Below, piece by piece: positions 34,618-42,131 of a DNA stretch of 64,000 nt (position 1 is the first letter of the stretch; every line of letters starts with the position of its first letter). This DNA comes from Ardenticatenaceae bacterium (lineage in GTDB: Bacteria > Chloroflexota > Anaerolineae > Promineifilales > Promineifilaceae). Location of the stretch: positions 1 through 64,000 of the forward strand of contig JACKBX010000003.1 of the NCBI GenBank assembly GCA_020634375.1, read 5' to 3'. The notes below the pieces were generated by a model that did not search any database, was not told where the DNA came from, and saw nothing but the letters and a program-made list of their open reading frames with translations. Both the position numbers and the translations under genes were made by a program.

Positions 34618-34820
34618 TCTTTCAACTGCTGATACTCAGTCTCTTTCGCCTTATACGTCTCATCATAGGCGGTGCGGAATTCTTCTTTGGCGGCGGCGAT
34701 TCGCGCCGCGACATCGGCCTTCAAATCGGCGCCGGATGCCGGGGTGAGCAGCAGCCCCGTCACTGCACCGACTAATGCCCCACTGAGTGCCCCTGCCAAA
34801 AAGCTGAATAATTTGTTCAT
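34611..34820 (-). CDS. Small YtxH-like membrane protein
   Basis: A 69-residue protein with one membrane helix at about 5-27 (FSFLAGALSGALVGAVTGLLL), the LTPASG motif right after it, and a charged amphipathic helix to the end (AARIAAAKEEFRTAYDETYKAKETEY). This matches the YtxH general-stress type family, whose role is unclear. Its ATG lies at 34820 with GGAGGCAG upstream. Confidence 0.78.
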   Translation of the reverse strand: MNKLFSFLAGALSGALVGAVTGLLLTPASGADLKADVAARIAAAKEEFRTAYDETYKAKETEYQQLKEA

Positions 34821-34939
34821 ACTGCCTCCGTTTTAGTAATCATATGTAGTCTACAGGATTATACCGGAAATTCGGAGTTGGGAACGGCCGTTGCTATAAT
34901 CCCCATCAGATTGACGATTGACGATTTTGGATTGACGAT

Positions 34940-35028
34940 TATTTGCTCGCCACTACCTACCAGCCACCAACCACCAAAGGAGTCCTCTTTGTCCGAATAC
35001 ATCAAAATCGAACCCGAACCCAGCGATG
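34940..35028. repeat. Leader duplication, copy 1 (with a nifU-N gene fragment)
   Basis: About 89 bp here match 35694-35789: a TATTTGCTC start, CTACCAGC/CAACCACCAAAGGAGTC leader with ribosome binding site, then TTG start codon and LSEYIKIEPEPSD. The second copy begins a real gene (LSEYIEIETELSD). Here the reading frame continues without a stop into the lipoprotein, so the fragment would give a fusion if the TTG were used. Confidence 0.8.
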
Positions 35029-35033
35029 TAATC

Positions 35034-35666
35034 ATGCGAACCAGGTTAACGAAGTATTTAATACTGGTTGTATTTGGCTGGTTTTCCCTTGCAGGCTGTG
35101 GGGTTTCAGAGGAAAGCAGCCCGTCTGCATTGCCATCTGATACAAGTCAAACGGCAGAATATGATAGCCTTCTTTTTAGGGCAAGTGATTTGGGATGGCC
35201 CGCCGATTCCTATTACCAAGGCCACGACAGTGTTGATCCACCCGATTCTATGCCAATTTATTCTGTAAATGCTAGCGCTACAGAACGTTCAAATCCAATC
35301 AATCCTAAAACGGGTATTCGCTATCGTGATGATACTCTTAGTGCTGCACAAATCTTATGGGTTTATGCTGGTGAAGAAGAAGCTTCTGATCTTTTTGAAG
35401 AGGATTCTAAATCTTATGGATTGCCTTTGGGTGCATATGAACCAGGGGGTATTCACTTCGAGCCTAGAGTCGACAATATATTATGGGGGTGTTGGGGCAT
35501 GGGTGAAAGCAGCCTGAAAAATTGTAATATCCGAATTCAACACGGAAGATATTTTACAATAGGAGGCATGGGAGTTGACAGCGAAACAATCACGTTTGCG
35601 GACTTCGAGAAATTTATCAATGTTATTCAGGATAGGTTGCTTGAACAAGTAGCCAGCGAATCATAA
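35034..35666 (+). CDS. Putative lipoprotein of unknown function
   Basis: From ATG 35034 the gene encodes 210 residues. The signal TKYLILVVFGWFSLAGCGV is a lipoprotein signal with Cys in the SLAGC lipobox near residue 21. The mature part has GIRYRDDTLSAAQILWVYAGEEEA and a C-terminal region with scattered Cys (LWGCWGMGESSLKNC), and no domain that I recognise. The DNA is clearly more AT-rich than the surroundings and has no ACGGCCGT site, suggesting transfer. An upstream in-frame TTG at 34989, with a good GGAGT site, would add 15 residues of nifU-N-like sequence; I prefer the ATG because it gives a clean signal peptide. Confidence 0.65.
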   Translation: MRTRLTKYLILVVFGWFSLAGCGVSEESSPSALPSDTSQTAEYDSLLFRASDLGWPADSYYQGHDSVDPPDSMPIYSVNASATERSNPINPKTGIRYRDDTLSAAQILWVYAGEEEASDLFEEDSKSYGLPLGAYEPGGIHFEPRVDNILWGCWGMGESSLKNCNIRIQHGRYFTIGGMGVDSETITFADFEKFINVIQDRLLEQVASES

Positions 35667-35693
35667 AGAAACAAACAGTAAACCATATACCTA

Positions 35694-35789
35694 TATTTGC
35701 TCACCACCATCTACCAGCAACTAACAACCAGCTACCAAAAGGAGTCTTCTTTGTCCGAGTACATCGAAATTGAAACCGAACTGAGCGAC
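35694..35789. repeat. Leader duplication, copy 2
   Basis: This is the parental-looking copy, containing the leader, ribosome binding site and first 13 codons of the NifU-N gene. The two copies flank the AT-rich lipoprotein gene as direct repeats. Confidence 0.8.
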
Positions 35790-36029
35790 GACGGGCAGCG
35801 CATGACCTTCTATACCAATCTCACCCTCAGCGACCAGGGGCATGAAGCGTATGCGTCGCCGGACGAGATGGAGGAAGGGTCGCCGCTGGCCCATGCGTTG
35901 GCCGTCATCCCCGGCATTGCCCACCTGACCCTTGACGACAGCGACCTGATCATCCGCAAAGACCCCGACGCCGATTGGTACGCCATCATCGCCGATATTT
36001 CGGCGGCTATTAAAGACTTTTTTCTGTAG
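35751..36029 (+). CDS. NifU N-terminal-domain protein (Nfu_N-like)
   Basis: A 92-residue protein starting at TTG 35751 with AAAGGAGTC before it. The sequence SPLAHALAVIPGIAHLTLDDSDLIIRK and DADWYAIIADISAAIKDFF is a close match to the pattern of the Nfu/NifU N-terminal domain (SPLAxxLFxIxGVxxVxxxxDFITVTK, DWxxIxxxIxxxIxxFF). The catalytic CxxC NifU domain is absent, so it may serve as an iron-sulfur carrier accessory or as a regulator. Composition is typical of the host, in contrast to the lipoprotein gene before it. Confidence 0.75.
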   Translation: MSEYIEIETELSDDGQRMTFYTNLTLSDQGHEAYASPDEMEEGSPLAHALAVIPGIAHLTLDDSDLIIRKDPDADWYAIIADISAAIKDFFL

Positions 36030-36059
36030 AGTGCGCAAGTTTGCAAGTGGCAAGTAACC

Positions 36060-36097
36060 GCTTACTGACCACTGATTACCGATTACTGATTACTGAC
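36060..36097. repeat. Heptamer tandem repeat, CTGATTA family
   Basis: GCTTACTGACCACTGATTAC and CGATTACTGATTACTGACC run in 7-bp steps right up to the MFS start codon. No Shine-Dalgarno sequence remains before the ATG at 36100, so the element may have replaced the leader. Confidence 0.75.
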
Positions 36098-36099
36098 CT

Positions 36100-37596
36100 A
36101 TGTCACGCCGCTCCCCCTCCCCCGGTCTGATTCTCGCCGTTGTCGCCTTCGGCGTGTTTGTGGCCGCCGATGATTTGACGGTGGTCTCCACCATGCTGCG
36201 GCAAATCATTTTTGATTTAGAAATCCCGCTGCCTGATGGCCTGGATAAGGCGGCGTGGATCGTGAATGCTTACCTGATTGCTTATGTGGTGGTGATGCCG
36301 TTTATCGGCCGTCTCAGCGACATTGTAGGCCGCCGCGCTGTGTATGTGGGGGCGTTGGCGCTCTTTCTCATCGGCTCCATCTGGATTCCGCTTGCCCCTG
36401 ACTTGCCTAGCTTCATCGTCGGGCGCGTGCTGACGGCGCTGGGTGGCGGGGCAATGGTTCCGGTGGCAATGGCCGTCATCGGCGATGTATATCCCCGCGA
36501 GAAACGAGCCAGGGCATTGGGCGCACTGGGGGCCATTGACACGGCCGGATGGGTGTGGGGGCCGCTGTATGGGGCACTGCTGATTCGCTTCCTCACCTGG
36601 CAGTGGCAGTTTTATTTGAACATTCCCCTCAGCCTGATTGGCATGGCGGCAGCGTGGTGGGTGCTGCGTGATTTGCCGCAGCCGCAAGCACGAGAGCGGG
36701 TGGATTGGTGGGGAACGGCCGTACTCACCCTCTCCCTTCTCATCCTCAACATCGCCCTGCTGGGCAGCGGCGACGTACAAGCCGCTGGCGGTTTTGCCAA
36801 CCTCGGCAGTACCGAACCTGCCAACACCGGCTGGCTTTATGCTATTGCCGCTGTATCCTTCATTGCCTTTCTCCTCATCGAACGCCGCCCTGCTGCCGCC
36901 CCACTCATAGACCTGACCCTCTTCCGCCGTCGCAATTTCAGCCCAGCCATTTGGGTCAATTTTATGGTGGGCGGCGTGTTGATTATTGCGATGGTAAATG
37001 TGCCCCTAGTCATTAACGTGCTGGAGTTTGACGTGAACACCGCCGCTCTCACCAGCGGTTATTTGCTCAGCGGCATGACAGGCGCCATGGCCCTGGCCTC
37101 GTATGTGGGCGGGCGCCTCACAGAACGCTTCAGTTACCGCCCGGTCACCGTGTTGGGGCTGACGTTATGTGCGCTGGGTTTTGCGCTGATGGGCGGCAGT
37201 TGGGTGGTGGGCACGCCCTACCGCGAGATGGCTGGGCAGTTGGTGGTGTTGGGCATGGGCTTTGGGTTGGTGATTGCGCCGGTGGGAACGGCCGTGATCA
37301 ATGCTGCTCCCGACACACAGCGCGGCATCGCCTCCAGTCTGGTCATTGTGCTGCGGCTGATGGGCATGAGCGTAGGGCTTTCCGCGCTGACAGCATGGGG
37401 GCTGCACCGCTTCGCCATCTTGCGCACGCAAATCACCTTGCCCGACCTGCCGCTTTCCGACCCGGTGTACCAGCAAGCGATCATTGATGGGCTAACGCAA
37501 GTGACGGTAAAGGTGCTGACGGAGACATTTTTGGTTTCAGCGGTGGTGATGGGAACGGCCGTGCTGATTAGCCTGCGCTTGAGAAGAGAGAGGTGA
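36100..37596 (+). CDS. MFS efflux transporter, DHA2-like (14-TM)
   Basis: A 498-residue membrane protein. FGVFVAADDLTVVSTMLRQI is a variant of the DHA2 opening, with Asp-Asp where Asp-xx-Ile-Val is usual. Motif A is GRLSDIVGRRAVYVG, and motif C is IDTAGWVWGPLYGALL, degraded. It should export a drug-like or lipid substrate. It starts within a heptamer repeat with no ribosome binding site, and ends 145 bp before the TetR gene. Three ACGGCCGT sites encode GTAV. Confidence 0.85.
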   Translation: MSRRSPSPGLILAVVAFGVFVAADDLTVVSTMLRQIIFDLEIPLPDGLDKAAWIVNAYLIAYVVVMPFIGRLSDIVGRRAVYVGALALFLIGSIWIPLAPDLPSFIVGRVLTALGGGAMVPVAMAVIGDVYPREKRARALGALGAIDTAGWVWGPLYGALLIRFLTWQWQFYLNIPLSLIGMAAAWWVLRDLPQPQARERVDWWGTAVLTLSLLILNIALLGSGDVQAAGGFANLGSTEPANTGWLYAIAAVSFIAFLLIERRPAAAPLIDLTLFRRRNFSPAIWVNFMVGGVLIIAMVNVPLVINVLEFDVNTAALTSGYLLSGMTGAMALASYVGGRLTERFSYRPVTVLGLTLCALGFALMGGSWVVGTPYREMAGQLVVLGMGFGLVIAPVGTAVINAAPDTQRGIASSLVIVLRLMGMSVGLSALTAWGLHRFAILRTQITLPDLPLSDPVYQQAIIDGLTQVTVKVLTETFLVSAVVMGTAVLISLRLRRER

Positions 37597-37666
37597 TGGG
37601 AACAGCCCACAACCAATGGAAAATGTATCCGGTATCAAGTAGCTGACACCCGAATACTTGACACTA

Positions 37667-37694
37667 TTGACAACTCCCCCTTTGGTGATAATAT
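37667..37694 (+). promoter_or_regulatory. Promoter of the TetR-ABC operon
   Basis: TTGACA at 37667-37672 and TAATAT at 37689-37694 are 16 bp apart. A second TTGACA lies at 37658. The pair sits directly against the palindromic operator, so repressor binding would block the polymerase. Confidence 0.65.
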
Positions 37695-37695
37695 A

Positions 37696-37725
37696 TGACT
37701 TGCCGGTCACATGACCAGCAAGTCA
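37696..37725. promoter_or_regulatory. Palindromic TetR operator
   Basis: Arms TGACTTGCCGGTCA and TGACCAGCAAGTCA around CA are complementary with one mismatch over 14 bp. It begins one base after the -10 box and lies 16 bp before the tetR ATG, so autorepression is likely. Confidence 0.7.
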
Positions 37726-37741
37726 TACAAAGGGACTGGCT

Positions 37742-38371
37742 ATGCCCAAAGAAACTTTCTTCAATCTGCCCGAAGATAAGCGCACAATAATCTGCCAGGT
37801 TGCAGTAGATGAATTTGCCGCATACCCTTTTGAGCAAGCCAGTATTAATCGCATTGTTGCTAATGCAGGCATTGCAAAGGGCAGTTTTTACCAATACTTC
37901 GAGGACAAAAATGACTTGTTCCTCCACATTATGCAGTTAGTCGGTGAAGAAAAACTCAAATACATGTCGTCGCTGATACAAGCACCCTACCAATACGACA
38001 TCTTCACATTAATTCGAGAGCTATACATTTCAGGGATTCAATTTGCCGTCGAACGTCCCCAATATGCCAAAATCAGCAAAAGAATTCTGGAAAACAAAAA
38101 CTCGGCTTTGTACCAAGAAGTAATGAACAGCAACATGCCGACTGCTTATGAATTCTTTGAAGTCTTACTCAAAAATGCTATCGTAAAAAAAGAGGTTCGA
38201 GAAAATATCAATGTTAAATTACTGGCCCATCTCATTACCTCCATGAATGCTGTCCTCATCGAATATTACCTTGAACATGTTTCCCAAGACTATGACGAAG
38301 GAATAATGGAAACGGTTGATCATTTCTTGGATTTCCTCAAGAACGGTATTGGCGTCAACGGTACAGAATAA
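37742..38371 (+). CDS. TetR/AcrR-family transcriptional regulator
   Basis: A 209-residue repressor. The N-terminal HTH is at about residues 10-55: ASINRIVANAGIAKGSFYQYFEDKNDLFLHIM, with the usual Y-x-Y/H-F of helix 3. The C-terminal domain (from about 60) is helical and would bind a ligand. It lies ahead of an ABC-2 exporter and is preceded by a strong palindrome, so it probably controls its own operon. It is AT-rich and without ACGGCCGT sites, and the sequence resembles low-GC Firmicutes-type regulators, suggesting transfer. Confidence 0.9.
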   Translation: MPKETFFNLPEDKRTIICQVAVDEFAAYPFEQASINRIVANAGIAKGSFYQYFEDKNDLFLHIMQLVGEEKLKYMSSLIQAPYQYDIFTLIRELYISGIQFAVERPQYAKISKRILENKNSALYQEVMNSNMPTAYEFFEVLLKNAIVKKEVRENINVKLLAHLITSMNAVLIEYYLEHVSQDYDEGIMETVDHFLDFLKNGIGVNGTE

Positions 38372-38438
38372 TAACACCACGCTATTTCCCCCAGATAAAT
38401 CAACACAAACAAATATTTCATAAAACAGGAGAGCTGTT

Positions 38439-39317
38439 ATGAGCATTATCGAAGTTAATCACCTGACCAAATATTATGGCAAAGCCAAAGCTAGAGGCAT
38501 TGTAGATGTCTCTTTTAACGTCGAAGAAGGCGAAATTTTTGGCTTTATCGGCCCTAACGGGGCTGGAAAATCAACCACCATCCGTCTATTTTTGTCGCTA
38601 ATTTACCCCAGCAGCGGCACAGCAAAAATCTTTGGCAAGGACTGCATTCAGTTTGGCCCTGAGATTCGGCAAGAAATTGGGTATTTACCCTCTGAAGTCT
38701 TTTATTACGAAGGCATGAAAGTGCTCGACCTGCTGAATTATTCTGCCAGCTTTTACAAAAAAGATTGCAGCAAACGATTGCACGAATTGGCTGACATCAT
38801 GGAACTTGACCTGACGAGGCGGATTGACGATCTCTCTTATGGCAATAAAAAGAAAGTGGGCATTGTGCAAGGGCTTTTACACCAGCCAAAACTCATTATC
38901 TTGGATGAACCAACTAGCGGCCTTGACCCATTGATGCAACGCAAATTCTTCGACCTCATCCGAGAAGAGAACGAGCGCGGCGCGACTGTTTTCTTTTCTT
39001 CCCACATCCTGGGCGAAGTGCAAAAGATGTGTAATCGGGTAGCGATCATTAAAGAAGGCAGCATTATCAATATTCAAGACATCAAAACAATGCAGCAAGA
39101 CAATTACAAGAAGATCAGGATTGCTGGAAATGGTCTGGATGAAACGCGTTTTGAAGTGGCTGGCGTAAATAACCTGGAGCATGAAAATGGCTCGATTAAT
39201 TTCTTCTTTAAGGGCGACATTAACTTGATGATGCGCCTGATCAGTGAGCAGGAAGTGGCGGATGTGACGATTGAAGAGCCAACGCTGGAAGAAATTTTCA
39301 TGCACTATTATGAATAG
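38439..39317 (+). CDS. ABC transporter ATP-binding protein, ABC-2 exporter type
   Basis: A 292-residue ATPase. Walker A is GFIGPNGAGKSTTIRLFLSL, the signature is LSYGNKKKVGI (a common variant in BcrA-like exporters), Walker B is LIILDEPTSGLDPL, and the His switch is FFSSHILGEVQ. The ribosome binding site is AGGAGAG. It belongs to the TetR operon with two permeases downstream. Its closest general type is the bacitracin/lantibiotic export family; the substrate is unknown. AT-rich, with no ACGGCCGT sites. Confidence 0.93.
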   Translation: MSIIEVNHLTKYYGKAKARGIVDVSFNVEEGEIFGFIGPNGAGKSTTIRLFLSLIYPSSGTAKIFGKDCIQFGPEIRQEIGYLPSEVFYYEGMKVLDLLNYSASFYKKDCSKRLHELADIMELDLTRRIDDLSYGNKKKVGIVQGLLHQPKLIILDEPTSGLDPLMQRKFFDLIREENERGATVFFSSHILGEVQKMCNRVAIIKEGSIINIQDIKTMQQDNYKKIRIAGNGLDETRFEVAGVNNLEHENGSINFFFKGDINLMMRLISEQEVADVTIEEPTLEEIFMHYYE

Positions 39318-39325
39318 GGGATGCG

Positions 39326-40129
39326 ATGAATATCTACAAGCATGAATTCAAGATGAACTTGCGGTCGGCCATTACCTGGTCGGTATCGGCGGCCATATTG
39401 ATATTTCTGATGATGTCTATTTTTTCTTCAATGGCGGCGGATGCGGAGCTGCTGAATAGAACCTTGCAGCAAATGCCGCAGGAGCTGTTGACGGCTTTTG
39501 GCATGACGAATATAGATATGAGTACGGTGCTGGGTTTTTACAGCTTTGCTTTTTTGTTTTGCCAGGTGTGTTTGGCTATTCAGGCGTCTAATTATGGCTT
39601 TGCGCTGGTCTCGATTGAGGAAAGTGAGATGACGGCCGATTTTCTGCTGGCGAAGCCGGTGAAGCGTGCGACGATTCTGACGAGTAAGCTGTTGGCCGCG
39701 TTGACGAATATGTTGATTACGAATGTGACAGTGTGGGTGGTTAGTTTTGTGGCGATTAATACGTTTCGGGACGGCCGTACTTACGACACAAACACCCTCC
39801 TCCTCCTGCTGGTCAGTCTGATTATCTTCCAACTGTTTTTCCTCAGCGTGGGCGTTGCCATCTCGCTGTTGATGAAGCGCGTGCGCAGCGTGACGACGCT
39901 TTCAATGGCCTTAGCCTTTGGCATGTATGTATTGAGCGCCTTTGGCGGGATGCTGGGCAAGGACAGCCTGGATTTGATTACGCCGTTTAAGCATTTTGAG
40001 CCAAATGCGATTGTGACGAATGGGACGTATGACACGCCGCTGGTCGTGCTGAATGTGGCGGTGACAGTGGTGGCGATTGTGGGCAGTTATATGCTTTATG
40101 AAAAGCGGAATGTGCATACGGCCGTATAA
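39326..40129 (+). CDS. ABC-2 type transporter permease
   Basis: A 267-residue protein with six membrane helices. It starts with a short cytosolic N-terminus (YKHEFKMNLRSAITWSVSAA), and ESEMTADFLLAKPVKRATILTSKL is the typical coupling helix between the second and third segments. It lies 8 bp after the ATPase. ACGGCCGT sites reappear in its second half (39771 and 40120), marking the point where host-like composition begins. Confidence 0.88.
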   Translation: MNIYKHEFKMNLRSAITWSVSAAILIFLMMSIFSSMAADAELLNRTLQQMPQELLTAFGMTNIDMSTVLGFYSFAFLFCQVCLAIQASNYGFALVSIEESEMTADFLLAKPVKRATILTSKLLAALTNMLITNVTVWVVSFVAINTFRDGRTYDTNTLLLLLVSLIIFQLFFLSVGVAISLLMKRVRSVTTLSMALAFGMYVLSAFGGMLGKDSLDLITPFKHFEPNAIVTNGTYDTPLVVLNVAVTVVAIVGSYMLYEKRNVHTAV

Positions 40130-40135
40130 AGGTTT

Positions 40136-40168
40136 AGATTTGTCAAATCTCAAAGATTTGACAAATCT
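40136..40168. repeat. 15-bp perfect hairpin, AAGATTTGACAA family
   Basis: AGATTTGTCAAATCT and AGATTTGACAAATCT pair around 3 nt, between two permease genes of one operon. It is the same core as 30108-30138. It could weaken expression of the second permease. Confidence 0.85.
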
Positions 40169-40183
40169 TGTGAAGGGAACAAC

Positions 40184-40978
40184 ATGAACATTTTTCTAAG
40201 AGAACTAAAAGCGAATCGCAAATCGCTGCTCATTTGGAGCGGGATTACCATCCTGTTTGTCATCATCGGGTTTTCTAAGTTTTCGGCCTATGAAGGGAAT
40301 CCAGAGCTATTGGCTATTTTGGATGAGTTTCCCACACCGGTGATAGAAGCGTTGAGCCTGAAAGCGTTTAACTTAACAACAGTAACGGGCTTCTTTGGCG
40401 TGATGTTCTCCTATTTTGCGCTGCTGTTGTCTATTTCGGCGGCGATGTGGGGCAGCGACATTATCTCCAAGGAGGAGCGGGACAAGACAGTGGAGTTTTC
40501 GCTGACGCTGCCGGTGACGCGGGGACGACTGATTACGGCAAAAGCGTTGTCAGCATTGGTGAACAGCATCGTTTTACTGTTCGTCACATGGGGTGCAATT
40601 CTGGCCGGAGCGGCCAACTATGAGACGGACAGTGAATTCTTCTCCTTTGTGGCAATTAGCATGTTGGCTTTGTTTATTATGCAGCTTGTGTTTTTGGCTG
40701 TCGGCCTTTTCTTGGGCTGCGCCATGAGCCAGTATAAGCGCTCGGCGTCGGTGGCGGTGTCGCTGCTGCTAGGCACGTACTTTCTTTCCATCATTTCCGG
40801 TTTGAATAAGAATCTGGAGTTTCTGAAGTATTTTTCGCCTTTCAAATATTTCAATCCGGCAACGTTGCTGCATGAATCGAAGGTTGACATGCTGTATGTT
40901 GGGCTGTCGGCGGCGATTGTTGTGGTGGCGATGGTGGGGGCGTATCTGTCGTACTCAAAACGGGATTTGTATATTTAG
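40184..40978 (+). CDS. ABC-2 type transporter permease
   Basis: A 264-residue paralogue of the preceding permease with six membrane helices. The coupling segment is SKEERDKTVEFSLTLPVTRGRLITAKAL. A heterodimer with the preceding permease fits the ABC-2 exporter plan of one ATPase and two membrane subunits. GTGAAGGGAACAAC precedes the ATG. A hairpin separates it from its partner and a terminator follows. Confidence 0.88.
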   Translation: MNIFLRELKANRKSLLIWSGITILFVIIGFSKFSAYEGNPELLAILDEFPTPVIEALSLKAFNLTTVTGFFGVMFSYFALLLSISAAMWGSDIISKEERDKTVEFSLTLPVTRGRLITAKALSALVNSIVLLFVTWGAILAGAANYETDSEFFSFVAISMLALFIMQLVFLAVGLFLGCAMSQYKRSASVAVSLLLGTYFLSIISGLNKNLEFLKYFSPFKYFNPATLLHESKVDMLYVGLSAAIVVVAMVGAYLSYSKRDLYI

Positions 40979-41004
40979 AGCTTGTTAGTTGGTTGGCTTG
41001 TATC

Positions 41005-41046
41005 AGCCCGCTGATGCTGTGATGGCATGAGCGGGCTTTTTGTTTT
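41005..41046 (+). terminator. Rho-independent terminator of the TetR-ABC operon
   Basis: AGCCCGCT and AGCGGGCT pair around a 17-nt loop, followed by TTTTTGTTTTT. It lies 27 bp after the last permease. Confidence 0.85.
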
Positions 41047-41111
41047 TGGAAATTGGGAACGGCCGTTACCCCTCCCTCTCCACCCTCCCAATCCATGCTA
41101 TAATCCCCAAT

Positions 41112-42131
41112 ATGACCACACTCCCCGCCATCCAAACCGAAAACCTGGGCCGCATCTATCGCATTCGCGGCAGCAAAAAAGAAGCGGCCAGGGAACTCGT
41201 CGCTTTGCGTGACGTCAACCTCACCGTGCAGCCCGGCGAACTGTTTGGGCTGCTTGGCCCCAACGGCGCCGGCAAAACCACCCTGATCAAAATCCTCACC
41301 ACGCTGCTCTCGCCTAGCAACGGCCGTGCCCTCATCGCCGGCCTCGACGTAACCCAACAACCCGGCCAGGTGCGGCAGCTCATCAACATGGTTTCCGGCG
41401 GCGAAACCTCCGGCTATGGTCTGCTCACCGTGCGCGAAAATTTGTGGATGTTCGCCCAGTTCTACGGCATTCCCTCCGCCGAAGCCAACCGGCGCATCCG
41501 CGAACTGCTGGAAATTGTGGGGTTATCCGAGCGCATCAACACCAAATCGTCCGACCTCTCCACCGGGCTGCGCCAAAAAATGAACATCGTGCGCGGCTTC
41601 CTCACCGACCCGGACATCTTGTTTTTGGATGAGCCAACGCTGGGGCTGGACGTGGGCGCATCGCGGGACGTGCGCCAGTTCATCCGCCGCTGGATGGACG
41701 AACAACCCACGCGCACACTGCTGTTGACCACGCACTACATGGTCGAGGCGGACGAGTTGTGCGACCGCGTTGCCATCATCAACCAGGGCCGGGTGCTGGC
41801 CTGCGACACGCCCGCCAATTTGAAGCGCAATTTGCAGCGCGACGCCATTTTTCGCCTGGAGGTCAGCCCGCCGGATGAGGCGACGGTGGCAGCGCTGGCA
41901 ACCCTATCTGGGATGCGCCATTTTGTGCGGCGGGATGAGGAGGGTACGGCCGTACTCGAAATGATCCTCCACGAAGAAGCCGCCCTCGCCCAAGTGATCA
42001 ACACCCTCACCCAAAGCGACATCCGCATCCTCAATTTACAAAAGCGCGAACCCACCCTCGAAGACGTTTTCGTAGACCTGGTTGGGCACAGCATGGCCGA
42101 GGCCGAACATGAAAACAACCCCGCCGTATGA
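41112..42131 (+). CDS. ABC-2 exporter ATP-binding protein (DrrA-like)
   Basis: The ATG at 41112 gives 339 residues. Walker A is LLGPNGAGKTTLIKILTTLL, the signature LSTGLRQKMNI, Walker B ILFLDEPTLGLDV and the switch TTHYMVEADELCD. The C-terminal 90 residues, with REPTLEDVFVDLVG, are typical of DrrA-like drug and polysaccharide exporters. A TATAAT sits 8 bp before the ATG, with no leader or ribosome binding site, which suggests a leaderless or very short 5' end. The permease gene overlaps its end by 23 bp. Confidence 0.92.
   Translation: MTTLPAIQTENLGRIYRIRGSKKEAARELVALRDVNLTVQPGELFGLLGPNGAGKTTLIKILTTLLSPSNGRALIAGLDVTQQPGQVRQLINMVSGGETSGYGLLTVRENLWMFAQFYGIPSAEANRRIRELLEIVGLSERINTKSSDLSTGLRQKMNIVRGFLTDPDILFLDEPTLGLDVGASRDVRQFIRRWMDEQPTRTLLLTTHYMVEADELCDRVAIINQGRVLACDTPANLKRNLQRDAIFRLEVSPPDEATVAALATLSGMRHFVRRDEEGTAVLEMILHEEAALAQVINTLTQSDIRILNLQKREPTLEDVFVDLVGHSMAEAEHENNPAV

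Noticed and set aside
34878..35033. Longer start for the lipoprotein at 34878 or TTG 34989
   Set aside because: This would put repeat DNA and a nifU-N fragment before a clean lipoprotein signal peptide. It is kept only as a possible fusion in the findings.
37742..40978. TetR-ABC block as a transposon
   Set aside because: No transposase, terminal inverted repeat or target duplication is seen at its ends; only composition suggests transfer.
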